Assembly: GCA_037903475.1 (NCBI GenBank)
Contig: JBAJFG010000034.1
Coordinates: forward strand, 558,001-622,000
DNA: 64,000 bases
From: Ancylostoma caninum
Lineage: Eukaryota; Nematoda; Chromadorea; Rhabditida; Ancylostomatidae
Direction: 5' to 3'
Below are positions 11,462-22,828 of the stretch, in pieces. Below the pieces are notes generated by a model, which worked only from the letters and a program-made list of their open reading frames with translations, was not told the origin of the DNA and made no database searches. Both the position numbers and the translations under genes were made by a program. Within the stretch, counting starts at the first letter, position 1. Every line of letters starts with the position of its first letter.

Positions 11462-13304
11462 GGCCGCCCAATTCGTGCCTGTGAGTTTCGTGCAACATCC
11501 CATGCCAGCCATCGGCCCTGCACCAGTACCCGTGCCGCCCCAGCCATTTGCGACACCCATACCCGTGCCGGTCCAGCCACTGCCGACTCCTGTACCCGTG
11601 CCGGCCCACACCCTACCGGCCCATCTGGCCCCACCTCCTCCCGGACTTCAGTCGGCAGGGGCACCGGCACCACCACTGAAGCGTCGTCTGGAAGAGGGTA
11701 CGGAGCCAGCTTCTGAGAAATCTGCTTCGTCGGTGGAGGCGCAGCAGGGCCGTCCTATGGTGCAGGAGCCGAAGGGGCCTGTTTATGTGGAGCAGCACGT
11801 GCCACCCGCATGGTTGGATAAGTCGGTGCCGGAATGGTCGAAAGTGGAGCAGCCTGCGTGGTCGAAGCCATCGAAACAACCCCTACAGGTAGATTTGTCA
11901 CAGCTGACTTGGTGGAAACCGGTGAGATCCATGAGGAAACAGGAACAAGCTTTACGTTCTCAGCAAAAAGAGCCTACTGTATTGCAGCCTCGGTCCAACG
12001 GATCTGTCCATTCGAAGCAGGAACTCCCTCTGGTGTCGCAGACGAATGAACCCATTGGACCGCAGCCCAGCGAACATTCTCTGCCCAAGCAGGAGCAGTC
12101 CGTGAGGCCGCAGATGAACGAGTCTTCTGTCTTGCCCCCGAACGCTTCTTCCTGGCCCCCACAGCTACAGTCCTTGTTCGCCGCGCAGAAGGAGTCCGGA
12201 AAGCCTGCTGTACCGCTGCCGACAGCATCTTCGCCATGGATGAAGCAGGAACAACCCATGTGGTCGCAGTCGAAAGAAGCTATCGGATTGCCGCCGCACT
12301 TGGCGAAGCAGCACCGGTCTCCCGTACTGCAGCCGCACGTGCACTCTAGAGAGCCTGTTATACTGCCGCCGCACTTATCCACTACAACGCAGGGACAATC
12401 TCTCTTGTCGCAGCCGAAGAAAGAACCTACTGGATTGCCCCCACATGTCTCTTCTTCCTGGACAGCACAACATGGGTCTCCTGTAGTCTGGTTACAGCAG
12501 AATGAGTCTTCTGTACCGCCGCCGCACGTGCCTTCCCAGGAGCCGACTGCACTGCCGCCACACCTGTCTTCTTCCTGGGCAAAGCATCAGGGGTCTTCTG
12601 TTCTGCTGCCGCACCTGTCCTCATCCTCAGGTTCTGTGCTGCCGTCCCACTTGTCCTCGTCGTCAGGATCTGTTCTGCCGCAGCACCTGTCCACAGCTAC
12701 AGGATCTCCTGTACTGCCCCCACACTTGTCCTCATCTTCAGGATCATTGCCGCCGCACTTGTCTTCATCGTCAGGATCTGTACTGCCCTCGCATTTGTCC
12801 ACAGCTTTAGAATCCCCTGTTCTGCCACCGCATTTGACCTCTTCATCGACAAAGCAGGAAGATCCCTCATTGCTGCCGCCAAAAGAACCAATCGTAGTGC
12901 CGCCGCATGTGTCCTCTTCCTGGATGAATCCGGAGCAGCATGTGTTTCCACAGCAGATGGAGCCCATTGTCTTGCAGCCGCTTCCGAATGACCCCTGGTC
13001 GAAGCCGGATCACCCTACTTGGAGCCCCGTCAAGGACACCACCTGGGCCAACTCGGGCGATCTGAACTGGTGGCAGTACAATGTGCCGAACAGCTGGTCG
13101 CAGCTGAAGCGTCCTTCCTGGCTGGAGCAGAAAACCCCGAATTGGTCAGACCCAGTTGTGCCTTTGCTGTCAGAGCAGGAATGGCCCAGACTGCCATCCA
13201 AAGAAACGAAGAACTCGTCGATGTGGCCAGATTTGACCGATCAGAGATGGGCGCCACCTCCTGACGTTCCTCCGCTTCTGCTTCACCTTATCCATTGCGG
13301 AGAT
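11462..13304 (+). CDS. Pro/Ser/Trp-rich repetitive protein, single long internal exon
   Basis: I do not recognise this protein. The exon follows a TTTTTTAG acceptor (phase: one base, then whole codons) and ends at GGAGAT|GTAAGT, giving 614 residues without a stop, far longer than any other frame here. In order: a Pro/Val/Ala-rich start with PVPVP-type steps (residues about 1-65); a Lys/Gln/Trp region with PxWS steps; a Gln/Pro middle; a tandem zone at about 12350-12860 built from LPPHLSSSSGS-type units; and a Trp-rich tail in which W-S or W recurs every 8-12 residues (PTWSP, NSWSQ, PSWLE, PNWSD). There are no cysteines until HCGD at the very end, and no signal peptide or membrane helix in the exon. 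It is GC-richer than its surroundings. The amino acid composition suggests a structural, extracellular or disordered protein. Upstream and downstream exons are not identified. Confidence 0.7.
12350..12860 (+). repeat. Degenerate coding tandem repeat (LPPHLSSSSGS units)
   Basis: The DNA repeats a unit encoding L-P-P/S/Q-H-L-S-S/T-S/A-S/T-G-S, about 36 bases long with variants, at least seven times. Codons vary between copies, so the array is not a recent perfect expansion. The reverse strand of the same array gives long Cys/Gly-rich open frames, which are shadows. Confidence 0.75.
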
Positions 13305-14691
13305 GTAAGTGATGTTACTAGCTTTGCTATTCACGAAAATCGAAAGAAAACCCTGAACCATGTTCAGATCTGTTGCGTCTACCGTGGTAGACCTCATGTG
13401 CATACTGATACCGCCTGCTGGCTCCTTTGATTTTCTGGAAATGTCCGACGATCTCAGCCTCAAAACTCAAATCTCAGTATCAGACATGTTTCGATCTCCA
13501 CATAGCATACAAGTATCCATTGAAAGGTTTTCTATAAGCACGAGCAAAAGAAGTGTTCTTTCTGGAACGGTATTGTTCTCATCCGGGTTTTTAAGGAAAT
13601 AGGGTATATCTTTTGTTGGTAGCTTTATTTGTTCCAGAGGTTCTAGGTTATTTAAGGTTTATTTTCTATCCAGGGGTATTTTAGTTTCCGGTTTTTCTTA
13701 GATAAATTGATTTTCTTAGCTCTGGGGTATTTTATAGAAGTAGGTGTATCTTGTCTAAGTTGTTTTTTGTTTAAATGTTTCTAGGATTTGGCTGTTTAGG
13801 AGTAAATTTCTATAGATAGGTTATCTCTGTTTATTTTCTTTTGTTCTAGGTTCTTGTTTGGGGGGAGGGGGGGGGGGGTGAGAAGACTTCACGTTGATTT
13901 TTTGTTTGGAAACCTTGGTTACTTTAAGAGCTATAGTTGTTATTTATTTAGTTTGAGATCGATTATTAAGCGGTTTGTCTGGCCTCATGCCTCATTTCTT
14001 TCTTTAGCCTTGCGCCATATAAGGTTTAGGTTTTTTCAGATGTCAATCCATCTCATCTGTTTTCCTTTTTCCTTGTGGCGCTGGTTTTGTTGTTGTTTAT
14101 GTAGTAAATTTCATGAGAACAGCTGAGTGCTTGTAACACTCCTACTCACAACTGTTCACAGGTTTGGCATCAGTCAGTAACAGAACATAAATGCCGGAAG
14201 GGTAGCCACATTATGGACATGAAGACCGTTCAGGTAGTAGGTTTCGTGGATCGGTGAGGTAAAGGTAGCGCTCTTTGCGATGATTAGTGAATAGTAATCT
14301 CAACAGTATTTGTAAGGTTATGACAGGCAATATTTGGTGGATTACCTCGTAATTCAAGGATACCATGAACCTATCACCAACCTCTGAAGACGACGTGCAT
14401 TCTGGATGTCGGACAAATAAGGTACCCCTATTAACAGCTTGTAGCCTGTTTGGTAAGGCATCAAATATCAGTACCTGACAGGAAAAACCGTTGATTTTTT
14501 CATCTCACTCTGTATGTTCATGAGTTTTCTCTAGAAACGTTTTATCATTATGCACAGTTCTTGCCGAAAAGATAGACGAATTTTGCACGTGCGGTTTCAT
14601 AGCTTCGTGGCTGCAGAATCGCGGCGGGACCTACTCGATTCTCTCGCTTGGAGCATTCTCTCCGCATCCATCGTTCAGGTCCCACTGCATT
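13305..14691. other. T-rich downstream region, no supported exon
   Basis: Starts with the GTAAGT donor of the previous exon. The + strand at 13600-13860 is strongly T-rich with repeated TTTCTAGG and TTTTAGG words, and a long G-run sits at about 13860-13877. No following exon was recognised. At 14565-14690 there is a diverged copy of the repeat at 5405-5590. Confidence 0.45.
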
Positions 14692-14943
14692 CTCTGATAA
14701 CTGTGCAGGATGAACGCAGAATAAACGGCGTAATGGTTCGGGTAGAAACCCTAGCAGCAACGGTTGCCAATTGCTGCCATCCTCCCCCGATTGCTGCTCA
14801 AGCTGTCGGCCCTTTAGCAGCAATTGCTGAGGGAAGGCAGCAATCAAGGGGAGAATGGCAGTAACTGGCAACCGTTGCTGCTAGGGTTTCTACCCGAACC
14901 ATTACGCCGTCCGGGCTGCGTTCGTGCTGCACAGTTATCAGAG
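14692..14943. mobile_element. Foldback MITE with about 100-base arms
   Basis: Arms are near-perfect inverted copies. The left arm carries GGTTCGGGTAGAAACCCTAG and CAGCAACGGTTGCCA; the right arm carries their complements TGGCAACCGTTGCTG and CTAGGGTTTCTACCCGAACC. The loop contains a second, smaller AGCAGCAATTGCTG palindrome. Non-coding. One arm plus the loop of the same family occurs at 23997-24159 without its partner arm. Confidence 0.8.
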
Positions 14944-15324
14944 TTTCTGCTGTCTTTTCGAGGATTGTATGTGAGCGCTGTGATTTTCCCCAGTACAGCC
15001 CAGACTGCTACCCAGCGTCCGAGCCACCCGCATAGACCACCCCCACTCTTTGCGGACACCCACAGAGATTTTCGTGCTTGAAGTTTTCCCGCATTTCAGA
15101 ACTCTGAGGGACGCAGAATCCATTTTCCATACGGAAACTGCGCGAAACATGCGGTAGATCTGAGAAAATCGGATGCTGTTATTCCTGGGTTTGAACACGC
15201 ATGCAATTAATTCCTCTGAACGTTCGTGGGTCCCGCCGCGGAACAAGAATGCACATGCTGCGCACTTGGCTATATACATGGAAACTACGAGAGAACCTCT
15301 AAGTTCCAAGAGGAGACAAACGGC

Positions 15325-15470
15325 TATAGTCTGTTCCAAACGCGACGATAGTTGAGTAACCGTGCGGACAGCCTGCTTTTCTCTCATTCCTCTCCAACTG
15401 CTGCACACTTTCCCGCGTTCTTTATCTCTCTGCTGTCTTCCCAACTATTGTCAGTGGTGGAACGCACTAT
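15325..15470. mobile_element. MITE, TATAGTC family, copy 1
   Basis: Begins TATAGTCTGTTCCAAACGCG and ends with CAGTGGTGGAACGCACTAT, its imperfect inverted complement. The size (146 bp) and internal words (CGATAGTTGAGTA, TTTCTCTCATTCCTCTCC) match 59342-59488 and 18307-18453. Confidence 0.7.
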
Positions 15471-15808
15471 CCAGACACGTATACAACCAGCTTCTTTTCG
15501 GCCGCTATGGCGGCAGAGAGGTGACAAAAGCTTCGAAGTCCAGTACGCCGTTCAAATCCCAGTACTTCGCATACCTCCCGAACTCTGCTCACATACTTAA
15601 ACAACTACACGTTCCTGAATGTCTACTCTAGGTCCAATTCACATCCTTGTGCTAGAACAAAATCCTTGCAAAATTTCATTGCTCCTTTCAATGGCATGCA
15701 CTTAAAAATATGTACAAAACAGTATAAAAAGACGCAGATTCATCATGTATTTATAGAGATCATACAACATGACTGATACAAGTAATATGCAAAGAACTCT
15801 AATATAAT

Positions 15809-18138
15809 CTACAAGTATTTCGGATCGTTCAATTCCTTAATTTCTCTCGTCACAAATGACATTCCATCAGAAGGAAGCGGACTTGGAATGAAGGGACTAA
15901 TAAAGATAAGAGGCCACCGGGATCCAAGACACTGGCGGAGATTGTCCAGTAGACCGAGTTGATACGCATGGACTTCCTAGAAGACAGGATTCTCACAGAA
16001 TTTGCCTTGAAGAACGAAGACTAGTTGTGCAACTCACCAACAAATACTCCATCCTCGTTTGTCCATTCCAAATACAAAACAACTGCGCGAAAAGTAAGTA
16101 AGACACGAACAAAAGAACCGTAAAATTAGAAGCACAGAATACTATACAACAAAACTGATAGAGTGAGATTACTCTGAAAATAGCAGGATCAAAAAAAAAT
16201 GTACTAATTACATATAATCTTCACGTTTACCTGGCCAAAAGAGCGAGGTGGGGCAGGAAAATCTGCCATGATCGCCCTAGTGAGAAGCCTCCTTCGATCC
16301 GAGTCCACGCAAAATCCCATGTATAGCTATAATGGATCAAATACCTTGTAGTATTTGGGATTTCGAGGTATACACACCATTAATCTTACTTACCTGAAGA
16401 GTGGAATCATCAAAATAAGAAGATTCGCGACGGCTGCCACGAAGTATCTGAACCAAAACTTCTAGAGAAGTCGAAAATAATCTATTGAAGTGGAAACAAT
16501 TGAAAAACATGTTGCATTCCACAGAAATCTTCTCGGGTTCGCTCACCTCTGATTGAAATGCCCCACACAAACCGCTCCAAAGGAACAATGGTGATCCCGG
16601 CGAAAGCAACAGACATCACATACTAAATGTAGATAATTTAAACGTCCCGAGCTATAATAACATGAAAGAACATGAATATCCTTTGTGTGAGAAGCTGGAC
16701 AACTCCTTTAATTCAAACAAAAAAAAAAGGAACAGAACAGAAACACTGATGAACTCACCAGGACAATGATATGCTCGAGGAGGAGAATTCGCATGACACG
16801 AGTGACAATACCTAAACAAACATCCATTCATTAGGAAATAAGACGAGTTCCATAGAAATTTTTCGAAAGCCATGATAAGCGGACAAGCATTTTAAGGAGA
16901 TTAAGGGCGCAGAAGAAAAGGCCAACTAGAAACCTAGGATCATATGCATGACCTTATGATTTTACGGACTTATAAACGCCTCGGATATCTACTACAAACA
17001 AACAACGCCTCGGAAATCTACTACAAACGAACATTCTGGTAAAGAAGAGAGCAGCTGTTCTGCAAAAAGTCCTGAAAGTAATCCAGAAAGCAATAGCCTG
17101 TTTCAAACGCGATAGCAGTTGACACACTGCCTGCCTTATTCGCTACCCTGTCCAAATGCAGTGAAATTTTCCGCATTCTGTTTTTCCTTCTGACCTCTCC
17201 TCAGCTATCTTCCTCATTAGAACAAACTACATTTTTAACAGCGATTACAACTAAGAATTCAGTGGAGGTTAATAATCCAGCTGCTTTCTTGTTCCATTCA
17301 CATCCTCACTCCAGCTGTTTTCTTCTTCTCTTCACATCCCACAATAATTAAATGAAAAGAAAATAAATGAAATAAGACAACATGACCGGCAACAAGACAA
17401 TCCTGATCCCTTTAGCTCCAATATTTCACGCAGTTCTATGCCTGAGATTCTCTTCCGATGGATTTTAAGCCACAAACCCATATCACCCAATTCTTCTGTT
17501 AGGCGCAACAATAAGGAACAAAGAAATTACTACACAGTAGATTTCAATTTCATCTCCGAAAGATGCTTCTCTTACCTCTACCAAAGCATGACAAAGCTTG
17601 TCATGAAAAATGAACCCGAAATACTATGAAACCTTTAAAAAAAAAACGTGCAAAACGATCATAGTCTCATGTATACGTGAATAGAAAAGAAAACAAACAG
17701 AGAAGCGGAAAATAAATTGTTCAAATATGCATATTCATGTTGAAAGAAATTCTGAAGGCCTTACAAAATTTGTCGCTGTTACAGAAAGAGCGATAGAAAC
17801 CGAGGATTTTGATAAACTCATCCTGGGCACAACATAAACTGATCCGCTATGCTCACCTGAATCCGGCCTTGACGACATTCGGAAGCTCAGGACTCAATCC
17901 GCTTGGACCAACTTTCAACATTTTATACCAGTTCATGTAAACATTGAATGCCAAGAAAAGAAAGCCGGTGACTCGTATCACCCATGCTGAAAAGAAAGCT
18001 ATTAAGTCGAATCCAAACATTTTGCTTTTTCAAGAATTTATTACCCTCTCCAAATGCTGGATACCAAAGAGGCATAACAAAGAAGATGTTGATGAGGAAC
18101 CCTACTGGCAATGCTACGAGGAAAATTGCAGTCGCAAT
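15809..18138 (-). CDS. DHHC palmitoyltransferase, ZDHHC24-like (first exon not found)
   Basis: A protein S-acyltransferase that attaches palmitate to cysteines of client proteins at endomembranes. I joined eight exons, all with GT-AG sites and matching phases: 18045-18138, 17857-17986, 16759-16811, 16547-16622, 16394-16447, 16231-16326, 16038-16173, 15809-15976 (stop TAG). They give 268 residues. Order: two N-terminal membrane helices (residues about 1-25 and 32-55); a Cys-rich domain with YCHSC, PPRAYHCPVC and RRDHHC (catalytic DHHC at about 102-105); CVGHFNQRYF; two more helices; NGQTRMEY; then NLRQCLGSRWPL and SPFIPSPLPSDG, which are typical of ZDHHC24. The catalytic and zinc-binding cysteines are present. 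DHHC is followed by Ser rather than the commoner Pro. The N-terminus is incomplete: the first listed exon starts at an acceptor in phase 0, so a start exon lies further right. Family certain, exact orthologue likely. Confidence 0.92.
16975..17037. repeat. Short tandem duplication in a DHHC gene intron
   Basis: Two adjacent copies of a roughly 29-base unit containing CGCCTCGGATATCTACTAC and CGCCTCGGAAATCTACTAC. It lies in the large intron between exons 17857-17986 and 16759-16811. Confidence 0.7.
17092..17230. mobile_element. MITE, TATAGTC family, diverged copy inside the DHHC gene
   Basis: Starts ATAGCCTGTTTCAAACGCGA and contains CAGTTGACACACTGCCTGCC, then a CT-rich tract ending near AACAAACTACA. 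These align with the copy at 15325-15470. It sits in an intron of the palmitoyltransferase gene. Confidence 0.5.
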
Positions 18139-18306
18139 CTGCAAAGAAATTTGTAATTTATAAGAAAAAAACACTAACTCCTAGATAGTTGCGGTCTGCA
18201 GCTGGGCTATTAAGTCGTCAATATGGTTATGACGCTAGCCATCGAGCTGTCATCAAAGAACTTTGTAGAAGTCATATCCAACAATTCCGGCACAAAGTTT
18301 GGGTTA

Positions 18307-18453
18307 TATAGTCCATTTCAAAAACAATGATATTTGAGCATTTGTGCCTATGAATCGCATTTCTCGCCTGCCTCTCCGAGTGCGGCACTATTTCTCGCGT
18401 CCTCTCCTTCTCTAATATCTTCACAACTTTGTTCCCCGGTGAAACACACTATA
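18307..18453. mobile_element. MITE, TATAGTC family, copy 2
   Basis: 147 bp, starting TATAGTCCATTTCAAAAAC and ending CCCCGGTGAAACACACTATA. It is the reverse-orientation counterpart of 59342-59488, sharing ATTTGTGCCTATGA, CTATTTCTCGCGT and TAATATCTTC-type words in the same order. Confidence 0.75.
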
Positions 18454-18784
18454 CCCATTGGGCTCTCATAACCTGTTCTGCATTGAATCTGCCTGCTGTT
18501 TGCATGAAAATATGAAGGCGTTTTCGCCCTACCTGTGTGCAACACTTGCACAGTTCTCAAGCGAATAGCATGAGAAACCTCTATATTTATTACTGATGCT
18601 CTTTCTTACAGCTAGCAAACATAGTAATCAGGTACTGCATGGAATCCGCACCAATTCTGCATGTTAGTTGCAGCCGATATAAAGATTGAAAACAACAAAA
18701 CGACCGTGCATTCGGAGCTCCATTAGATCAACTCTCCACATTTGTATCCTAGAATTCCTCGAACCGAAGTGAGAAGAAAATAGG

Positions 18785-19352
18785 GCACTATTCGGCTAGT
18801 TCTGCCCCAGAATTTCGAAGTAGAAATTTTTGCCCAAACTTTGCCTGGGTGGGTTATTTGACGTGCTGAACACGAATATCGTATCCATTTTGCATCGTAA
18901 CTCCGTTTTGGTAAGCTTACGGCACGTGTACTATGGGTAGGGTATCTCATGAAATCCTCTCAAATTTTGCATAGAGGGGTTGTTTTGGATGCTGACCACG
19001 AATATCATATCCGTTTTGTACCCTGACCCATTTTCGTAGGGAAACGGTAGGCACACGGTAGAAAATTCAAAGAATATGCCAACTTTGGGGAGAAAACGAA
19101 GGTGGCATGCGTAATACTGTTGATAATCGTGACCAGCACCTAAAGCAACCCTCTACGCAAAATGCGAGAGGATTGTGTGAGATACCGTATCTACAGTATA
19201 CCTGCGGCGTCCGTACAAAAACGTAGTTACGGCACAAAATGGATACGATATTCGTGTTCAGCACCTCAAATAACCCCACCCCCCCCCCCTCTGCGAGATT
19301 TGAGCGAAAAAATTTTTCTCGAAACTATGGGGCAGAACTAGCCGAATAGTGC
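18785..19352. mobile_element. Inverted-repeat element of about 568 bp
   Basis: Termini GCACTATTCGGCTAGTTCTG and CAGAACTAGCCGAATAGTGC are exact inverted complements. Inside, arms of roughly 130 bases remain similar (GTGCTGAACACGAATATCGT on the left; ACGATATTCGTGTTCAGCAC on the right). A degenerate internal duplicate of the ACGAATATC/GTATCCATTTTG motif sits between the arms at about 18990-19020. No transposase. Confidence 0.8.
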
Positions 19353-19387
19353 TGAAAATAGCAATGACATGATGGCGAGAGCTATAC

Positions 19388-19661
19388 TACAGTGAACGTC
19401 AATGGCGGTGGCCCTTCCGCGACATCGAGAAGGACGCAGCGCGACCGCAACGCGCGAGCCGTAACCGATGCTTTCTGCTGCTGTTATGCTATTTCTAGCA
19501 GTTTTCTACTCGATTTTAACGGTTTCCGACCAAATCGAGAAGAAACGCGCCTAGAAATAGCATTCCGGTCGCAGAGGACACCGATCCCGGCGCTCAAGGC
19601 GCGGTCGCGTTGCGTCCTTGTCGAGACCGTAGATGGGCCACTGCCACTGACGTCTACTGTA
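19388..19661. mobile_element. MITE, TACAGTG family, full copy 1 (274 bp)
   Basis: Ends TACAGTGAACGTCAATGGCG and GCCACTGCCACTGACGTCTACTGTA are inverted relatives. The element pairs along most of its length: GCTATTTCTAG and CTAGAAATAGC, TCGATTTTAACGG and CGACCAAATCGA. It contains CpG-rich GCGCGGTCGCG blocks. Non-coding. Confidence 0.8.
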
Positions 19662-19839
19662 CACAACGAAAAACGCATATTTCTAGTTCTGTCATAGAAA
19701 AACACATCTCGAGAGTCACTGCATCTACACTACTAGACAGAACTTACTTGATGGGATCACATATGCAGAATCTACTATAACTACCCATGTACATAAAGAA
19801 AATAGTAAATAGAAATACACAGTATTGTTCCCAATACCC

Positions 19840-20170
19840 AGAACTGAAACCGTTATGAGAAAGACCGAGGTTTTCCACCCCTATTTTTTCGACGAATATC
19901 GAACAGTGAGCCTCAACGGAAGAGCGTTTCTCGCAGTCTCGGTAAGCACGCGGCGCGGCCGCGCCACTTGCGCCGGAATCGCTGCCATAACAGCAAATCA
20001 GGGTTTGCTTGGTAGCTTTTTATCCTATTTGATGTGAACTATCAAGAAAACTAACCAACTATCAAGAAAACCCATGGTTTGCTATTGCGCCCTTTACGAA
20101 GACGATTCTAGCGCGAGCGGCGCGGTCGGAATGCATGGTTCCGAAGTCAGCAAAAAACGCACTTTCATCG
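19840..20170. repeat. Partial relative of the TACAGTG family
   Basis: Contains ACAGTGAGCCTCAACGG, CGGCGCGGCCGCGCCACTTG and a later GCGAGCGGCGCGGTCGGAAT, which match the family core, but the ends are degraded. Confidence 0.45.
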
Positions 20171-20578
20171 ACATTCACTGAAGAAAAAGTGATCAGATGT
20201 CAAGGAAAGTGGGCATGCATACTTAGTTTGCAAGGATTTTTCGGTCATGGAAGTGAGAAAACCACCGGAGAACATAAACAGCTGAGACCTTAAAGAATAA
20301 ACAGAGATTTAACTAGGGAAGCTTTTAAAAAAGTCCAGTATAGAAAAATACTGGAAAAAAGGAAAGTAAATACTTGATGCGGTTGAGTATTTTTCTTCCG
20401 TTGTTTCATCAGCCGGTCAGTTAACCCATCCTGTTGCCCTCGCTCAACATTTAAAAAAAAAACGGCAATCAGTAACAGTTATTTTAGTTTTTCACGTACA
20501 TACTCAACGAGAGCACTATAAAGCTGACTTGGAGCCTGCCCAGAAACTGCACTGCAAGTAATTATAAAGTTGTCAATG

Positions 20579-20852
20579 TACAGTGGACGTCAATGGCGTT
20601 GGCCCATCCGCGGCCTCGAGATGGACGTCGCGCAACCGCGCCGCACGTGCCGTAACCTATGTATTCTGCTACTTCTATGCAATTTCCAGCAACTTTTCTA
20701 CCCGATTTTAAGGATTTTCGAGCAAATCGGGAAGAAAAGACCCTAGAAATAGCATCTCGGCGGCAAGAACACCGATCTCGGCGCTCGCGGCGCGGTCGCA
20801 CTGCGTCCTTCTCGAGGCCGCAAATTGGCCACCACCATTGCCGCCCACTGTA
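20579..20852. mobile_element. MITE, TACAGTG family, full copy 2 (274 bp)
   Basis: Ends TACAGTGGACGTCAATGGCG and CCACCATTGCCGCCCACTGTA. Same length and same internal order as the copy at 19388-19661, including the CGATTTTAAGG centre and GGCGCGGTCGC block. The two copies are only 0.9 kb apart. Confidence 0.8.
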
Positions 20853-22149
20853 TTTTCTTCCGAGTACAGCTCCTTCAAACTACTTCGCTTCTCGAAAGCA
20901 CCTACTACCAAAAAAACGCTACAATTTATGATCAATAATTATAAGAAGAAAGTTGTCGCGTGATGTCGCCTACGGATGCTATACTTCGCGTGGGGCGTGG
21001 GCATGGCCCAAATAAGCGTTATCCACACAACTCATCAATTTTTCTCACAGAAGATTCATATCCACAAAGTTTGCCTGACGTTTTTGATGTTCATTTCCAG
21101 AAGTGGGCGGAAGCATGCACTACATCTCAAATATGCTTGCTTCACTGCAAAATCACAACGGTGCGGATCCTCTGGAAAAAGCAGCAAAGTGCGCCTGCAC
21201 GTAGTAAAGTGAATTCAGAGCTGAGGCGGTTAGTAGAAATAGGAACCACTAACGACATCTGTTCAAAAGGCCTTAAAATTTATAAAATCACACTAAAATG
21301 AGTGCCCGAACAGCGTATTTGCAGGGAAAAACCAAATAATTAATTAGTATAGTCACAGTGGAAAAATCCAGCTAATTTGGGCGGCTATGTGAAACCTGTT
21401 AACTCTATAGTAACTTAACAGCCCCACGTTACTTGCTTCAATACAGCGAGAACCGGTTCTGGCAACTAAACAAAAGCGGTCGACCTTGAACGGTGGTCCA
21501 TGTATCAAACGAAAACACCAAAAACTCACAATATCCTGTGTCTGCTTCGGGATCATTTTATACAATCGTGATTGTATATCGCTTAGTTCGTCCGAATCCA
21601 TCCTGAAACGAACTTCATCAACCAAAAAACTTCACGAAACTAAAGATACACGAACACGAAAAGAACGTTATACAATGGCAGTATTGTAACTAAGACCGTT
21701 GGCAATGACTCAGTAGCGTCGCAGTAGTAGTAATGAGTAAGCGCCTAAATAGGGCGACTAAAATGCCACCCGCAATGCTGAAGTGGGTGTGTGCTGATCG
21801 GTGGTGGAATGGCAGAGGATGTTTACGATGTCTGCGTCTCTGCCATCCCTCAACTATCACTCTGTCGTCTGACTCTCGCTGGTACAAGTGCCACGCGCAA
21901 AGTGCCAGCTTACAATCCACACGCGGGCGGCGCCATGTTGCGTGAATGTGCATGGATTCTGCAGGAAACGTGACGAAGTCGCCGGTTTTACGTGGGTTCT
22001 GCTCGAGAACTGCGCCGGATAACGCTACGTGGGAGGACTGCGTTGCTATGTGTAGGTTTTTCACGCAACGTGGGTGGTCTATGTTGGTATATGTAGGTTT
22101 TGCATGAATTTACCCCACTGTTGAAATAAGCAAAATAATAAAGCAGTTG

Positions 22150-22287
22150 GCTCTGTAGTGGAATTCACCATGAACGATAGTTGGAGAGATGCCAGAGTGG
22201 GAAATAGCGCGGGAAATAGTGCAGCAAATGCAGAGATGGACGAGAAACCCAGACAGGCACTATGAGCGTGTTTGAAACAGACTGTTA
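22150..22287. mobile_element. MITE, TATAGTC family, diverged copy
   Basis: Contains GATAGTTGGAGAGATGCC, GAAATAGTGCAG and ends near GTTTGAAACAGACTGT, parallel to the copy at 15325-15470 in the reverse sense. The left end is unclear. Confidence 0.45.
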
Positions 22288-22762
22288 AAAACCATGTTTT
22301 GTACGAGCACTCATATTCCAATCGTGGATTTTGTATCCTTTAGTTCCATGCAGAGTACGGTTACTAAATATCCTGGGGCAGTTTGAGCAAAGTAATACTC
22401 AAGACAAAAGTAGGAAACAATGGAAAGTCAGGAATGACTCAATTCTGGCGGCTGAGTTGTGGATTCGAGGTGTACAGCCAGAACGTGCCGTCTGCTGATT
22501 CATCAACAATTCATCATTTCGTGCACATTCGTTCAGTCAGACACGCTGTTGAGAACGAGTTGCCATGTCCACCATGAGATGTTTTGCTAGTTGGAACTAA
22601 ATTTGGTTATGAATATCCTTCGTTAGCAGGGCGTGAGAAATCCAGAAAATAGTGGGCGTCAGTAGATTCCAGAATAGCTATCGCAGAGCATAATTTATAC
22701 ATTTACTTCTAAACTGTATTTAGGATCGAAGAAAAAGCGCATGACTTCGTCAATTCAATTAC

Positions 22763-22828
22763 CAGTCGAAGAACTTGTCTGAAGATATCCAAAAACAGTC
22801 GAAGAACTTGTCCGAAGATATCCAAAAA
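22763..22828. repeat. 33-base tandem duplication
   Basis: Two adjacent copies of CAGTCGAAGAACTTGTC(T/C)G followed by AAGATATCCAAAAA. No function evident. Confidence 0.85.

Noticed and set aside
11960..12967. Long minus-strand Cys/Gly-rich open frames opposite the Pro/Trp-rich exon
   Set aside because: They are produced by the reverse complement of the LPPHLSS-type tandem repeat and lack independent splice sites or start context.
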